Positions 8,487-17,146 are shown, numbered from the stretch's first letter. The stretch: 44,242 nt of DNA from Candidatus Omnitrophota bacterium (GCA_015233115.1 JADFYJ010000019.1:1-44242), one strand, 5' to 3'. Notes: a model not told the origin generated them from the sequence alone. Numbers and translations: made by a program.

Positions 8487-9923
8487 ATGGCTTCAAATAT
8501 TCGAACAGTCATTGAAATCACAGATACACACATCAAATTCCTTCAAGCTAAAAAAGGGAAGGGGAAGCTGTTGATCGTTGCGTTTGACGCTTCCCCGATC
8601 GAAGGGAAGCTCGACGGGGAGATTGAGGAAATAATTTTACAAATGGTTCAATCCCATACGATCGACCCAGAAACTTTCACCCTGGTCCTCCCGCGGCGAC
8701 TGGCGTCCGTAAAAAGATTGCGTCTCCCATCGATAACCGATAAGGAAATCAAAAAAATGCTGCCGATTCAAATCGGCCACATGATGCCCCATGTCATAGA
8801 GGATCTTATTTACGGTTATGAAATTTTGGAAAAAGAAGACGCCGGATATGTGAAGCTCATTGTTTATATTGTTCATAAGGACGTCACCCAAAAGTATTTT
8901 AATCTTTTTCAACGGACAAAAATTGCCCCCTCAAAATTTATTCTAAGTTCCCTTGGGATCGTTGAATGGTTTAATTTCCAAAGAAGTCAATTGGATATCC
9001 AGGCATCATTCCCAATATTGCTTTTAAATTTAGATTTACTTCACACGGAACTCTGTTTTATTCAACACCATCGCCTTCTTTTTTCCAGAAACATCCATCA
9101 AGGGTTAAAAGACCTGCGAAGTGATACTTTTATCAATTTCTTCGACCAGATCGAACTCAGTCTAAAACTATACCGCAAAGAACGATTCGGAGATGAAATC
9201 GGAAAAATATTCGTCGTTTCTTCTTTAAAAGAAATGACCGAGCTCGCCGGGACTCTCGAAAAACGATTCCATTTACCCATCGAATTTATTTCTCCAGTTG
9301 ATAACGTTTTTTCTTCAGGCGTTCCGATTGTCAACCAGATTAAAGAACACCCGGGATTATCTCTTAGTGTATGTTTGGGGCTTGGAGCGTCCGATTCAAA
9401 ATCGCTTGTTAATTTGATTGCGAAACATATCCGTGATGAAAAAATAGCCCATGGAAAACAAAAACAACTCTACCAATTTGTTGGCCTCACTTTTCTTGCG
9501 TTGTTTCTTACGGTCTGTATTGTTGGCCTGGACCTTGCGTTTAAAATGACAACTCTGAACAAAACAAATGAACGCATATCAGAGATGAATGCGGACACAA
9601 CAACTGCAGAAGCAAAAATTAATTTAGTAAAAAATGTCGAAGAACATTTTTCAAGAAGGATTTTTGTCCCTGCATTGATGGCGAAATTATATCAAGCGAC
9701 GCCTGAGGACATTACTTTTCGATCGTTCAATATCAATCAAACGGGAGATGTTGTTATCGGGGGATACGCTCAGTCTGGAACGTCTGTCAATCTATTCCAG
9801 TCACGCCTTGTAGCGTCGCCGGATTTCTCTGATGTTTCATTACAGTTTACGACGAAACGGAAGCTGTTTAACCAAGACGTTATCGAATTTAAAATTCAAT
9901 TAAAATTAAAAAGATCTCAATAA
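8487..9923 (+). CDS. gspL: GspL-like assembly protein (PilM-like domain fused to membrane/periplasmic part)
   Basis: The protein has 478 residues from ATG 8487; a GTG at 8457 lies inside gspK and is less likely. About 320 N-terminal residues have the actin-like cytoplasmic fold pattern of PilM/GspL. One membrane helix follows at about 330-352, then a coiled region and a ferredoxin-like periplasmic domain as in PilN/GspL. It should link GspE to GspM in the inner membrane. Confidence 0.8.
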   Translation: MASNIRTVIEITDTHIKFLQAKKGKGKLLIVAFDASPIEGKLDGEIEEIILQMVQSHTIDPETFTLVLPRRLASVKRLRLPSITDKEIKKMLPIQIGHMMPHVIEDLIYGYEILEKEDAGYVKLIVYIVHKDVTQKYFNLFQRTKIAPSKFILSSLGIVEWFNFQRSQLDIQASFPILLLNLDLLHTELCFIQHHRLLFSRNIHQGLKDLRSDTFINFFDQIELSLKLYRKERFGDEIGKIFVVSSLKEMTELAGTLEKRFHLPIEFISPVDNVFSSGVPIVNQIKEHPGLSLSVCLGLGASDSKSLVNLIAKHIRDEKIAHGKQKQLYQFVGLTFLALFLTVCIVGLDLAFKMTTLNKTNERISEMNADTTTAEAKINLVKNVEEHFSRRIFVPALMAKLYQATPEDITFRSFNINQTGDVVIGGYAQSGTSVNLFQSRLVASPDFSDVSLQFTTKRKLFNQDVIEFKIQLKLKRSQ

Positions 9924-9927
9924 TCCT

Positions 9928-10464
9928 ATGCGCCCATTAACGGATAGAGAACAAATCATATTCGGCATCTGTGTAGGAATCGTATCGATATTTATCACTT
10001 TGAACTTCGCGATAAAACCTTTGAAAAATAAATCACAAAATTTCGACCAGCAGATCGGACAAAATCAGCGCCTGTTGGAAAAAAACTCCCGGCTTATCCG
10101 GAAAGCCGATGAAGTTAAAGCGAAAGAGAAATATTATCTCGATATCTTAAGACAAGACGGAACAGATGAAGAGACCATGGCAAAAACGATTTCGAGTATT
10201 GAAAAGATTGCGACCCAGACCGATTTACATATATCTGAACTTAAGCCGAAATCAATGAAACGGCAAGACAACTTCAACCTGTTTTCTATTACGTTAACGC
10301 TTGATTCCTCACTTGTGAAAATATTAGAATTTTTAGATCTGTTGCAGAAGAAGCCGTATTATTTTAGTGTCGATGAAATGGATCTTACAAAGCAAATGGG
10401 GAATAACAGTTCGGATTTACACGTTAATCTAACTTTGTCGAAAATTCTTATCTTACATCCATAA
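9928..10464 (+). CDS. gspM: GspM/PilO-like inner-membrane protein
   Basis: The protein has 178 residues: an N-terminal membrane helix (about 8-28), a coiled coil (about 30-75), then a small alpha/beta periplasmic domain. Size, topology and place directly after gspL identify a GspM-type partner. Sequence alone would also allow PilO. Confidence 0.75.
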   Translation: MRPLTDREQIIFGICVGIVSIFITLNFAIKPLKNKSQNFDQQIGQNQRLLEKNSRLIRKADEVKAKEKYYLDILRQDGTDEETMAKTISSIEKIATQTDLHISELKPKSMKRQDNFNLFSITLTLDSSLVKILEFLDLLQKKPYYFSVDEMDLTKQMGNNSSDLHVNLTLSKILILHP

Positions 10465-10467
10465 CTT

Positions 10468-11295
10468 ATGAACTATTTATCAGCCTTTCATTTAGAACAA
10501 GAACCTTTTTCAACAAATCCTGACCCGGAATTTTTTTACAAGTCCGCTGGGCATATATCCGCGTTGAACCATTTAGAAATCGCCATTCGATTAAAACGCG
10601 GTCTCAGTTTAATTTTGGGGGACGTCGGGACAGGAAAAACGACACTGTGCCGGACTTTACTTCAGACATTCGAAGAAGAAGGCGACGATTTTATTTTTCA
10701 CATGATTCTCGATCCAACGTTTAAATCCGAAAATTTGTTTTACACACATCTGACAAAAATATTCGGGATATCGCCATTTTTCCGTTCCACCGTCGATCAT
10801 CGCGACGCTATCGAAAAGTATTTATTTAAAAAATGTGTCGATGAAAATAAGACGGTTATTCTTGTGATTGATGAAGGGCAGAAACTAAAAAAAGAACACT
10901 TGGAGATTCTAAGGACATTATTAAATTACGAAACGAACGACCGAAAATTGCTTCAACTTATTATTTTCGCGCAATTAGAGCTGATGCCCCGGCTCGAACC
11001 AATCAAAAATTTCGTCGACAGGATTATGTTGAAATATATGCTAAAACCTTTCGATGAGTATGAAACAGGACAGATGATCGAATTTCGTTTACGTAAAGCC
11101 GGATATGCAGCTCCAACGAGCCTGTTTTCATCTGATTCTATAAAAAAGATCTTTGAATATACAAAAGGATACCCGCGTCAGATTGCCAGAATTTGTCATA
11201 ACGCTCTTGAGCTATTGATCATGGAAGAAGGCCGCACTATCACGGCGGATATCATTGAAAAAGTCATCCGGCAGGACAAAGACTGGAATTGTTAA
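10468..11295 (+). CDS. ExeA/GspA-type AAA ATPase
   Basis: This 275-residue ATPase has the family opening FHLEQEPFSTNPDPEFFY, Walker A GDVGTGKTT at about 51-59, and Walker B VILVIDEGQ near 130-138. ExeA helps place the secretin in the cell wall in Aeromonas. This copy ends after the ATPase domain and lacks the membrane helix and peptidoglycan-binding region of long ExeA, and no exeB is present. Its TAA overlaps the next ATG (TAATG). Confidence 0.85.
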   Translation: MNYLSAFHLEQEPFSTNPDPEFFYKSAGHISALNHLEIAIRLKRGLSLILGDVGTGKTTLCRTLLQTFEEEGDDFIFHMILDPTFKSENLFYTHLTKIFGISPFFRSTVDHRDAIEKYLFKKCVDENKTVILVIDEGQKLKKEHLEILRTLLNYETNDRKLLQLIIFAQLELMPRLEPIKNFVDRIMLKYMLKPFDEYETGQMIEFRLRKAGYAAPTSLFSSDSIKKIFEYTKGYPRQIARICHNALELLIMEEGRTITADIIEKVIRQDKDWNC

Positions 11296-11894
11296 TGAAC
11301 AAAAACCTTGCTGCTGAAGAAAAACTCTTAAATCTTATCCGAAAAAAAAAGACCGTCAGCGCATCCGGGCAAAAATCAAAAACACAAGAGGGGAGATCTA
11401 CAGAAAAACCCGGTTTCATTCCTCTTTTTTGGATATGGATTAATAGAGTTTTATTGATGATCTCTATCATTTTGCTCGTCGTCATTTGTATTAAATTTTA
11501 TATCGAAAAGAAGGCCGCTTTATCCGTATCGGACATTTCTTCTCAAATGGCTACCTTGGATGAGAAAACCGATTTTGAGAGTGAAATTAATCAAACAACG
11601 AATGAAAATTTCGTAGGAGTTACTCAAAGAAGAGACATCTTTTCCGCAACCTTCGAACAAAAAAAGGAAGAAGCTGTGGCGCCCGTACAAGTGCCGCCAG
11701 CTTTTTCGGAACGCTATAAACTTGTCGGAATAATGCTCGATAACAATCCAACTGCGATTCTTGAAAATTTACAAAATCATAAAACGTTTTTTGTAAAAAA
11801 AGGACAAAACGTCGACGGTGCTATTTTAGAAGATATCAAAGAAAACCGTGTTATTTTTCGAGATCGCGATAAGGCGGTTGAGCTCGTCCGTTAA
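11295..11894 (+). CDS. gspC: GspC-like inner-membrane protein
   Basis: The protein has 199 residues from ATG 11295 (TTG 11289 is the alternative). It has a basic cytoplasmic N-terminus, a membrane helix at about 49-69, a linker, then a homology-region-like domain (RDIFSATFEQ; YKLVGIMLDNNPTAILEN; GQNVDGAILEDI). It has no PDZ domain. It is placed just before the secretin gene that it is expected to contact. Confidence 0.75.
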   Translation: MNKNLAAEEKLLNLIRKKKTVSASGQKSKTQEGRSTEKPGFIPLFWIWINRVLLMISIILLVVICIKFYIEKKAALSVSDISSQMATLDEKTDFESEINQTTNENFVGVTQRRDIFSATFEQKKEEAVAPVQVPPAFSERYKLVGIMLDNNPTAILENLQNHKTFFVKKGQNVDGAILEDIKENRVIFRDRDKAVELVR

Positions 11895-11985
11895 ACAATT
11901 TATATAGATATTTTCAATCAGTACTGCAAAAATACTGTAAAATACATCATCCAATACCGGCTCAACATTCAGCGTAAAGGTTTTT

Positions 11986-13545
11986 ATGCTAAAACGAAAA
12001 ATTAAGGTGCTCGCATATTCTGCCGTTATTGCTTTATCAATCCTAGTTGTTTTCAATAACATAGTCTTCGCTGAAGATGCCCCGTCTGCCGCCAGCCCCG
12101 CAACAATAATAGTCGAAAGCAAACCCTCGCCCATCATTGATGTTCTTGATTTTACTGAAGTCGAAATCGCGGATGTTTTGAAATTGATCTCACAAAAAGT
12201 TAGCCGTAATATTGCAGCTTCTCAAAACGTCAAAGGGCGTATAACTGTTTATCTGAAAGACGTCAGTGTTTTAGATGCTTTAAAAATTATTGTGGACTCC
12301 TACGGATGGGCTTTCGTTGAAGAGAAGGATATTATCAAAGTCATGACGGCGCAGGAGTATGAAGAAAAATTTGGACAAAAATTCGGACAGCTTTTTAACA
12401 CAAAAATTTACGATCTTAATTACGGCAATACTACAAGCATTTCCGCGCTTTTGACTCAAGTAAAAAGCCCATCTGGCAAAGTGCTCGTCGACGAAAAATC
12501 CAATACATTAATTTTGATTGATACCCCGGCAAAACTCTCGGAAATGGACGAGATGATTCATCGCTTAGATGTGCTAACCGTTACGGAAGTTTTTGCTTTA
12601 AATTATTCAAAAGCAAAAGACATTTCCACTGAAATTAGTCAGGTTTTGACGCCTTCTTTGGGAATGATTAAATTTGATGAACGATCAAACAGGATTATTG
12701 TCACCGACACGCTACAAGTCTTAAGACGAGTCCGGGATATCGTTCATGCCTTTGATGCGAAGCACAAAGAAGTTCTTATTCAAGCAAAGATTATTCAGAT
12801 CGTTTTAGATGACGCGCATAAAACTGGCATTGATTGGGAAGCGGTGATCTCGAAATTTAAAAAATTAACTTTTATAAGCGATTTTAATGTTCTTAGCAGT
12901 TCTGACAAAAGAGGGACGGTGTCTATCGGCACGTTATCCGACGACGATTTTACAGTGCTGATTGAAGCGCTCGATACGATCGGTTCAACCAATATTCTTT
13001 CCAGTCCGCGAATTACCGCATTAAATAATGAAGAAGCAAAAATTCTTGTCGGGTCAACGGAACCTTACGTGACATCAACGACGACTGTAGCGGCATCTGG
13101 CCCAGCAACAACTTCTGAAAGTGTCAATTTCATCGATGTGGGCGTTAAGCTTTTCGTTACGCCCACAATTAATAATGATGGATTTATAACGATGAAAATT
13201 AAACCGGAAGTAAGCTCTAAGACGGGAGATTTTCCAACCAGTAGTAATAATACCATCCCTATCGTTGAAACTTCCGAAGCGGAAACAAAAGTCATGGTCA
13301 AAGATGGTGTCACCATTATCCTCGGAGGGCTGATTAAAGAAGAAAAAATAAAAACAGATAAAATGGTCCCTATTTTAGGAAAAATCCCGTTATTAGGCGC
13401 CGCGTTTAAAAGCAACAGCGAATCATTGAAAAAAACTGAAATCGCAATATTTCTTAAGCCGACAATCATATCCGGCGATGTTAGTGAAAATGATATAAAT
13501 ACGACAGCACCCATCGGAAACGCCGCTCCAACCAACCTGCCATAA
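11986..13545 (+). CDS. gspD: Secretin GspD
   Basis: This 519-residue outer-membrane channel protein has a signal peptide (cleavage likely after VFA, residue 29), an N0/STN domain at about 48-118, and two N1-type repeats (about 128-195 and 198-260). The secretin domain includes KTGIDWEA, SSPRITALNNEEAKI, VGVKLFVTPTIN and the ILGGLIKEEK beta-lip signature. It is shorter than E. coli GspD (fewer N-repeats, no long C-terminal S-domain). A 91-base gap separates it from gspC; AAAGG precedes ATG 11986. Confidence 0.95.
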   Translation: MLKRKIKVLAYSAVIALSILVVFNNIVFAEDAPSAASPATIIVESKPSPIIDVLDFTEVEIADVLKLISQKVSRNIAASQNVKGRITVYLKDVSVLDALKIIVDSYGWAFVEEKDIIKVMTAQEYEEKFGQKFGQLFNTKIYDLNYGNTTSISALLTQVKSPSGKVLVDEKSNTLILIDTPAKLSEMDEMIHRLDVLTVTEVFALNYSKAKDISTEISQVLTPSLGMIKFDERSNRIIVTDTLQVLRRVRDIVHAFDAKHKEVLIQAKIIQIVLDDAHKTGIDWEAVISKFKKLTFISDFNVLSSSDKRGTVSIGTLSDDDFTVLIEALDTIGSTNILSSPRITALNNEEAKILVGSTEPYVTSTTTVAASGPATTSESVNFIDVGVKLFVTPTINNDGFITMKIKPEVSSKTGDFPTSSNNTIPIVETSEAETKVMVKDGVTIILGGLIKEEKIKTDKMVPILGKIPLLGAAFKSNSESLKKTEIAIFLKPTIISGDVSENDINTTAPIGNAAPTNLP

Positions 13546-13579
13546 AATTAGGATATTTTACCTTCCTTTAAATTTAATG

Positions 13580-13606
13580 TTGACATATAACGTTATACGT
13601 TATATT
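13580..13606 (+). promoter_or_regulatory. higBA promoter with operator palindrome
   Basis: TTGACA at 13580-13585 and TATATT at 13601-13606 form a sigma-70-type promoter with a short (15-bp) spacer. The spacer and -10 hold a perfect inverted repeat, TATAACGT-TAT-ACGTTATA (13586-13604). It is a likely operator for the HigA-type antitoxin, so autoregulation is expected. Confidence 0.65.
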
Positions 13607-13614
13607 CTTATATC

Positions 13615-13896
13615 GTGATAAAATCATTTAAAGATAAAGAAACCGAAAAAATTTATCATCGGATCTTTTCTAAAGAGCTGCCTGGAAGTATTCAACAAGT
13701 AGCTCTAAGGAAATTAAGAATGATTGACAGTGCAATTACTCTCGCTGATTTAAGGGTTCCGCCTAACAATCGGCTGGAAAAATTGAAAAGAGAGCGGAAG
13801 GACCAACACAGTATTAGGATCAATGACCAGTGGCGCGTTTGTTTTAAGTGGCACGAAAATGACGCCTACGATGTTGAAATCGTTGACTACCATTAA
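13615..13896 (+). CDS. higB: HigB-type toxin (RelE superfamily mRNA interferase)
   Basis: This 93-residue basic protein has RLEKLKRERKDQHSIRINDQ followed by WRVCFKW and VEIVDYH, the hallmark end of HigB/RelE ribosome-dependent RNases. The start is GTG 13615 just after the promoter/operator, so the leader is nearly absent. Toxin-before-antitoxin order is typical of higBA. Confidence 0.9.
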   Translation: MIKSFKDKETEKIYHRIFSKELPGSIQQVALRKLRMIDSAITLADLRVPPNNRLEKLKRERKDQHSIRINDQWRVCFKWHENDAYDVEIVDYH

Positions 13897-13908
13897 GGAG
13901 TGAGATAT

Positions 13909-14208
13909 ATGATTAAAAAATTATCGCCAATTCATCCAGGAGAAGTATTGAATGAAGAATTTTTAAATCCTCTCGGGATCAGCCAGAATAAAATCGCCAG
14001 AGATATAAAAGTGCCCCCGCGACGGATCAATGAAATCGTTTTAAAGAAACGCCGCATTACTGCTGACACGGCGCTACGGTTGGCATGTTACTTTAAAACA
14101 TCGCCTCAGTTTTGGATGAACTTGCAATCAGCTTTCGATTTAGATCTTGAGATCGATGAAGTAGGAAATCAAATAGTAAAAGAAGTTCATGAATATGCAG
14201 TAAATTAA
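13909..14208 (+). CDS. higA: HigA-type antitoxin (XRE family)
   Basis: The antitoxin has 99 residues from ATG 13909, preceded by AAGGAG. PIHPGEVLNEEFLNPLGISQNKIARDI and RRINEIVLKKRRIT form the helix-turn-helix of HigA/VapI antitoxins. It neutralises HigB and should bind the palindrome upstream of higB. Confidence 0.9.
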   Translation: MIKKLSPIHPGEVLNEEFLNPLGISQNKIARDIKVPPRRINEIVLKKRRITADTALRLACYFKTSPQFWMNLQSAFDLDLEIDEVGNQIVKEVHEYAVN

Positions 14209-14220
14209 TTAAGGAAAATA

Positions 14221-14251
14221 GGCCGGTTTAAAAAACTGGCCTTTTTGATTT
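14221..14251 (+). terminator. Terminator of higBA
   Basis: GGCCGGTTT pairs with AAACTGGCC across a 3-base loop (one G-T pair), followed by TTTTTGATTT. Confidence 0.85.
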
Positions 14252-14258
14252 ACTTCCA

Positions 14259-14286
14259 ACTCATCATAACGTATGTTATCGAGAGT
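14259..14286. other. dif-like site, core CGTATG
   Basis: Left arm ACTCATCATAA, core CGTATG, right arm TTATCGAGAGT. It follows the higBA terminator. The flanks (TTCCA before, TCA after) resemble those of the 15398 site. Confidence 0.65.
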
Positions 14287-14476
14287 TCACTGATTACGAT
14301 CTATTCCGTCCGTCGTATGTCCCGCTAGCACCACTATCCCACATTACAATACCCTCTGGAATTGACTTTTAATTTGGGGCAAAGACCCGCTTTGCCCCCC
14401 AACCCTTTAATTGATTGATCTCAAAAAGCTCAATGATTCAATTCAAAGACTCTTTCCACGAATAGCCAAATAGTTT

Positions 14477-14504
14477 TGTTCGCAAAATCTGTATTATGCG
14501 AACA
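14477..14504. other. Palindromic dif-like site, core TCTGTA
   Basis: Left arm TGTTCGCAAAA, core TCTGTA, right arm TTATGCGAACA. The arms are inverted repeats with one mismatch; the right arm read backwards (TGTTCGCATAA) is close to the E. coli XerC arm. It could instead be an operator for the next gene pair, 20-50 bases away. Confidence 0.5.
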
Positions 14505-14524
14505 TTTATAGTGAATGGTTTATA

Positions 14525-14569
14525 AAGTGGGAAATCCCACTTGACATATCATCCCACTCATGGTATTTT
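14525..14569 (+). promoter_or_regulatory. Promoter and operator of the AbrB-like/RelE pair
   Basis: TTGACA (14541-14546) and TATTTT (14564-14569) are spaced by 17 bp. An inverted repeat AAGTGGGA-AA-TCCCACTT (14525-14542) overlaps the -35, and another half-site TCCCACT lies in the spacer. This arrangement implies autorepression by the antitoxin. Confidence 0.75.
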
Positions 14570-14593
14570 TTTATTAACCAGAAGGGGGGGATT

Positions 14594-14995
14594 ATGACGG
14601 TATTAAAAATAAAACCACATGCGAAGGTAGCCGCCAAGGTTAGGGGCTTTAGATCTGTCGGCTTTAAACACACTCAGTCTTGTGAATGCGGGAAATTTGA
14701 AATAAAAAAAGATTTTAAAGCTTTAGATTCTCGAACAATTGATGCAAAAAGCCGGATTACTCTCTCGCCGACGTGGACAAAAAGCATAAGTTCGCGCCCG
14801 ATCCGGTCATTTCAAATATTTCAAAACGAAGATGGTGATATTTTGCTAAGGCCCGAAGTAACTATTCCGGCCCGCGAAGCCTGGATCTTTGAAAACCCTA
14901 AAGCATTAGCTAGTCTCGGGAAGGGCATCAAGGAAATCGACGAAGGGAAGGGGGAGGTTGTTAAAGATCTGGACGCCTTCTTGAAAAAAATATGA
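14594..14995 (+). CDS. Antitoxin with AbrB/MazE-like DNA-binding segment
   Basis: The protein has 133 residues with an excellent ribosome site (AAGGGGGGG). SRITLSPTW and the FQIFQNEDGDILLRP strand pattern suggest a swapped-hairpin AbrB/MazE-type fold in the middle (about 52-85). The C-terminal ENPKALASLGKGIKEIDEGK resembles toxin-binding tails of antitoxins paired with RelE-like toxins. A CECG motif near residue 30 is unusual. Its stop overlaps the next ATG (ATGA). Confidence 0.7.
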   Translation: MTVLKIKPHAKVAAKVRGFRSVGFKHTQSCECGKFEIKKDFKALDSRTIDAKSRITLSPTWTKSISSRPIRSFQIFQNEDGDILLRPEVTIPAREAWIFENPKALASLGKGIKEIDEGKGEVVKDLDAFLKKI

Positions 14996-15291
14996 TTTTT
15001 GAACTGGAATTCTCCCCAGAATCCAAACTTCAATTGGCAAACTTAAAGCACGATCCAGGATTAGAAAAACGTTATAAAGCAGTCAGCAAAGCGCTTAAAT
15101 ATTTAGAAACAAATCCGAAGCATCCGAGCTTGAACGTACATCCCTTCGAATCATTTTTAGGTCCTCGTGGCGAAAAAATTTGGGAAGCATATGCAGAAAA
15201 TAATACCCCAGGCGCGTATAGAATTTTCTTCTCTTATGGCCCGGGAAAAAGAATGATCAGTATTTTGACGGTAATCCCACACCCGGATTAG
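14992..15291 (+). CDS. RelE-like toxin
   Basis: The protein has 99 residues: FELEFSPESKLQLANLKHD at the N-terminus, the GEKIWEAYAE strand, then YRIFFSYGPGKRMISILTVIPHPD, a RelE/ParE-superfamily end with a terminal His. It overlaps the antitoxin by four bases. Likely an RNase toxin acting on translation. Confidence 0.75.
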   Translation: MIFELEFSPESKLQLANLKHDPGLEKRYKAVSKALKYLETNPKHPSLNVHPFESFLGPRGEKIWEAYAENNTPGAYRIFFSYGPGKRMISILTVIPHPD

Positions 15292-15358
15292 TGGAAAAAG
15301 GTAATTTTCTGCTCAAATGGCACTACAGAGCACGACTGTTGGTTTTACCCCTAAAAAA

Positions 15359-15387
15359 GGCTGGTTAAAACAAACCAGCTTTTTTTA
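15359..15387 (+). terminator. Terminator after the AbrB-like/RelE pair
   Basis: GCTGGTT pairs with AACCAGC across a 6-base loop, followed by TTTTTTTATTT. Confidence 0.85.
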
Positions 15388-15397
15388 TTTATCTTCA

Positions 15398-15425
15398 ACT
15401 TATCATAATGTATATTAAGATAAGT
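15398..15425. other. dif-like site, core TGTATA
   Basis: Left arm ACTTATCATAA, core TGTATA (same as E. coli dif and the 17147 site), right arm TTAAGATAAGT. The inverted repeat extends outward (TTCAACTTATC/GATAAGTTGAA). Confidence 0.75.
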
Positions 15426-15448
15426 TGAAAAGCTTTCCTCGACGGAAG

Positions 15449-15721
15449 TTACGATGAAAACGATATTTTCAAATTTTTCCGAAACGCCCTCGCAATTCTC
15501 GTTAATGTCCCAACATTGAAATTTTTATAATTTCCGCTCTCATAACGAACAATGGCCGTCCGACTTGTCTTCACTTTTTGGGCAAGTTCTAATTGGCTCA
15601 TCTTCGCCTTATGTCTTAATTCCGCTATTTGTTCTCCAATGCTCATATTTGCGGACGCTTCGTCGTAAACAGCTTTAAATTTTGAATTTTCCATTTCTTT
15701 ATCAAATATTGATTTGCGCAT
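15449..15721 (-). CDS. XRE-family antitoxin
   Basis: This 90-residue protein has a clear helix-turn-helix (MSQLELAQKVKTSRTAIVRY, about 41-60) in the C-terminal half and a degradable-looking N-terminal extension. It follows the toxin gene by 11 bases on the minus strand. It should repress from the palindrome at 16127-16148. The gene ends 24 bases from the dif-like site at 15398. Confidence 0.85.
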   Translation of the reverse strand: MRKSIFDKEMENSKFKAVYDEASANMSIGEQIAELRHKAKMSQLELAQKVKTSRTAIVRYESGNYKNFNVGTLTRIARAFRKNLKISFSS

Positions 15722-15732
15722 TTTTTGCCTCC

Positions 15733-16101
15733 TTATAAATATTCTTCTCGTATTTTTATCGCTTTTTGTAATTCATTTTGATCGAGTTTCTGTTTCTTTT
15801 TTGTGTGGCCTGATGTGATAATTATTTTCTGTCCGGAAAAAAAGAAGCAGAAGAACCGTTCTTTTTTGGGCTTAAAACAATATATTTTGTTCGCCCGATC
15901 CTCTATACGAAACTTCGTCTCATCATAAATATGACCAATATCCGCAATTCTTTTTACAAGAAATAATAAGCTCGCTCTTGTCGCATCGTTGCAGTCTTTG
16001 TAATAGTCATATACTTTCGAAGATTCATTGGTTTCCCCATGAAAAAAGACCGAATATCGTTCGCCAGAATATACAAGAAAATTTTCGTAATGAGCTGACA
16101 T
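15733..16101 (-). CDS. Gp49-like/HigB toxin
   Basis: The protein has 122 residues. KIYCFKPKKERFFCFFFSGQKIIITSGHTKKKQKLDQNELQKA matches the pattern of Gp49-like HigB toxins (beta strands, then G-x-x-KK-x-QK and an A-x-x-R-x-x-Y helix). It is paired with the XRE antitoxin downstream; the toxin is first in the operon. Confidence 0.8.
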   Translation of the reverse strand: MSAHYENFLVYSGERYSVFFHGETNESSKVYDYYKDCNDATRASLLFLVKRIADIGHIYDETKFRIEDRANKIYCFKPKKERFFCFFFSGQKIIITSGHTKKKQKLDQNELQKAIKIREEYL

Positions 16102-16126
16102 TTAATCCCGTCCTTTTTCTATTTAG

Positions 16127-16155
16127 AATGTATCATATTTGATACATTGTGTCAA
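16127..16155 (-). promoter_or_regulatory. Promoter/operator of the XRE toxin-antitoxin pair
   Basis: On the minus strand TTGACA (16155-16150) and TACATT (16132-16127) are 17 bp apart. A perfect inverted repeat AATGTATC/GATACATT with a 6-bp centre (16127-16148) covers the -10 and most of the spacer. Confidence 0.75.
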
Positions 16156-16158
16156 ACG

Positions 16159-17121
16159 TTAATAATTGACTTTAAAAGTGGGGGAGTCGGCCAGATTATT
16201 TCCACGCTTATCGTAAATTCTCGTCGTCTGGATGTTCGCGTGGCCAAGATAATCCTGGACTTTCCCCAAATCCGCATGATTGGTCAGGGTGTTAGTCGCG
16301 AACGTCGCTCGCAAACTATGCGGATGAAAATTTTCCGTGTTAATCCCAACAGCTCGAGCGTAAAACATGACGATTTCGTAAATCGCGTTGCTCGACATGT
16401 GTTTCACTTGCCCATCGCTGTCTTTGTGTCTCCTCAAGGCGCAGAAGAGGGGGGACTCTAAATCGTCCATCCGCCTGTCTTTTTCTAAATATGTGTGGAT
16501 CCGTTGTACCGTAAAAGGGTGGAGGGGAAGGTCCCGCGTTTTAGACCCTTTGCCTTTTACGCGTAAGTATGGCGCGCCTTGAACCGTATGAATACTGCTC
16601 ACTTTAAGGTCTTTGACTTCTGATCGCCGTAATCCGTGATATAAAAATACCGACAGAATCGCCCGATCCCGCAATCCTCGAATGGAAGAATCATCCGGCG
16701 CGTCAAGGAGCTTCTTGGCTTCGGTGTCGCTGATCGCGTCCGTTTTCCCGATGTTGGATTCAACTTTAGGACGCGTGATGTTCGTGCAGGGATTGTCTTT
16801 TAACGCGGATCGTTCACAAAAATATTTAAAAAGGGAGGAGACGGCCGACACTTTTCTCGAGATTGTCTCGTTGGTTAATTTTTGTTTTTTGAGATGTGCG
16901 ATCCATTCGGCAATGTGTTTATGCGTAACCCTGCGGTATTCTTCCGGATTTTTAATGCCGACAAAATTTTTGAATTCATTAACATCGAACTCGTACGCAG
17001 ACGCCGTGCGCTCGCTACGATTGCGCCGTTCTTTAATCCAATCGGTTTCCGGAGGAACATCTTTTAAGGTGTGATAGTCTTCTTTGTCGATTAGCCTTTG
17101 AGGGCTGGTTTCTTTGGGCAT
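16159..17121 (-). CDS. Xer-like tyrosine recombinase 1
   Basis: This 320-residue site-specific recombinase has a SAM-like N-terminal core-binding domain (about 30-115) and a C-terminal catalytic domain. All catalytic residues are present: R165 (GLRRSE), K191 (GKGSK), H268 and R271 (HSLRAT), H294 (LGHANIQTT) and nucleophile Y303. Its size is that of XerC/XerD. It is divergent from a paralogue whose start is 115 bases away, and a dif-like site lies between them. A housekeeping Xer role is possible, but the location in an array of dif-like modules suggests a dedicated module recombinase. Confidence 0.9.
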   Translation of the reverse strand: MPKETSPQRLIDKEDYHTLKDVPPETDWIKERRNRSERTASAYEFDVNEFKNFVGIKNPEEYRRVTHKHIAEWIAHLKKQKLTNETISRKVSAVSSLFKYFCERSALKDNPCTNITRPKVESNIGKTDAISDTEAKKLLDAPDDSSIRGLRDRAILSVFLYHGLRRSEVKDLKVSSIHTVQGAPYLRVKGKGSKTRDLPLHPFTVQRIHTYLEKDRRMDDLESPLFCALRRHKDSDGQVKHMSSNAIYEIVMFYARAVGINTENFHPHSLRATFATNTLTNHADLGKVQDYLGHANIQTTRIYDKRGNNLADSPTFKVNY

Positions 17122-17146
17122 GAAAGAATTGTATCACAAAAACCTT

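Larger units (their letters stand above)
14209..14593. other. Gene-free stretch between two toxin-antitoxin pairs
   Basis: These 385 bases hold, in order: a terminator (14221-14251), a dif-like site (14259-14286), a strong hairpin GGGGCAAAG/CTTTGCCCC without a T run (14374-14402), a second dif-like palindrome (14477-14504), and the promoter/operator of the next pair. On the minus strand a 16-codon ORF (ATG TGG GAT...) has a GAGGG site; I do not call it a gene. Confidence 0.6.

Noticed and set aside
13580-13606. higBA palindrome as a dif-like site
   Set aside because: It is a perfect 8-3-8 palindrome within a promoter, so an antitoxin operator explains it.
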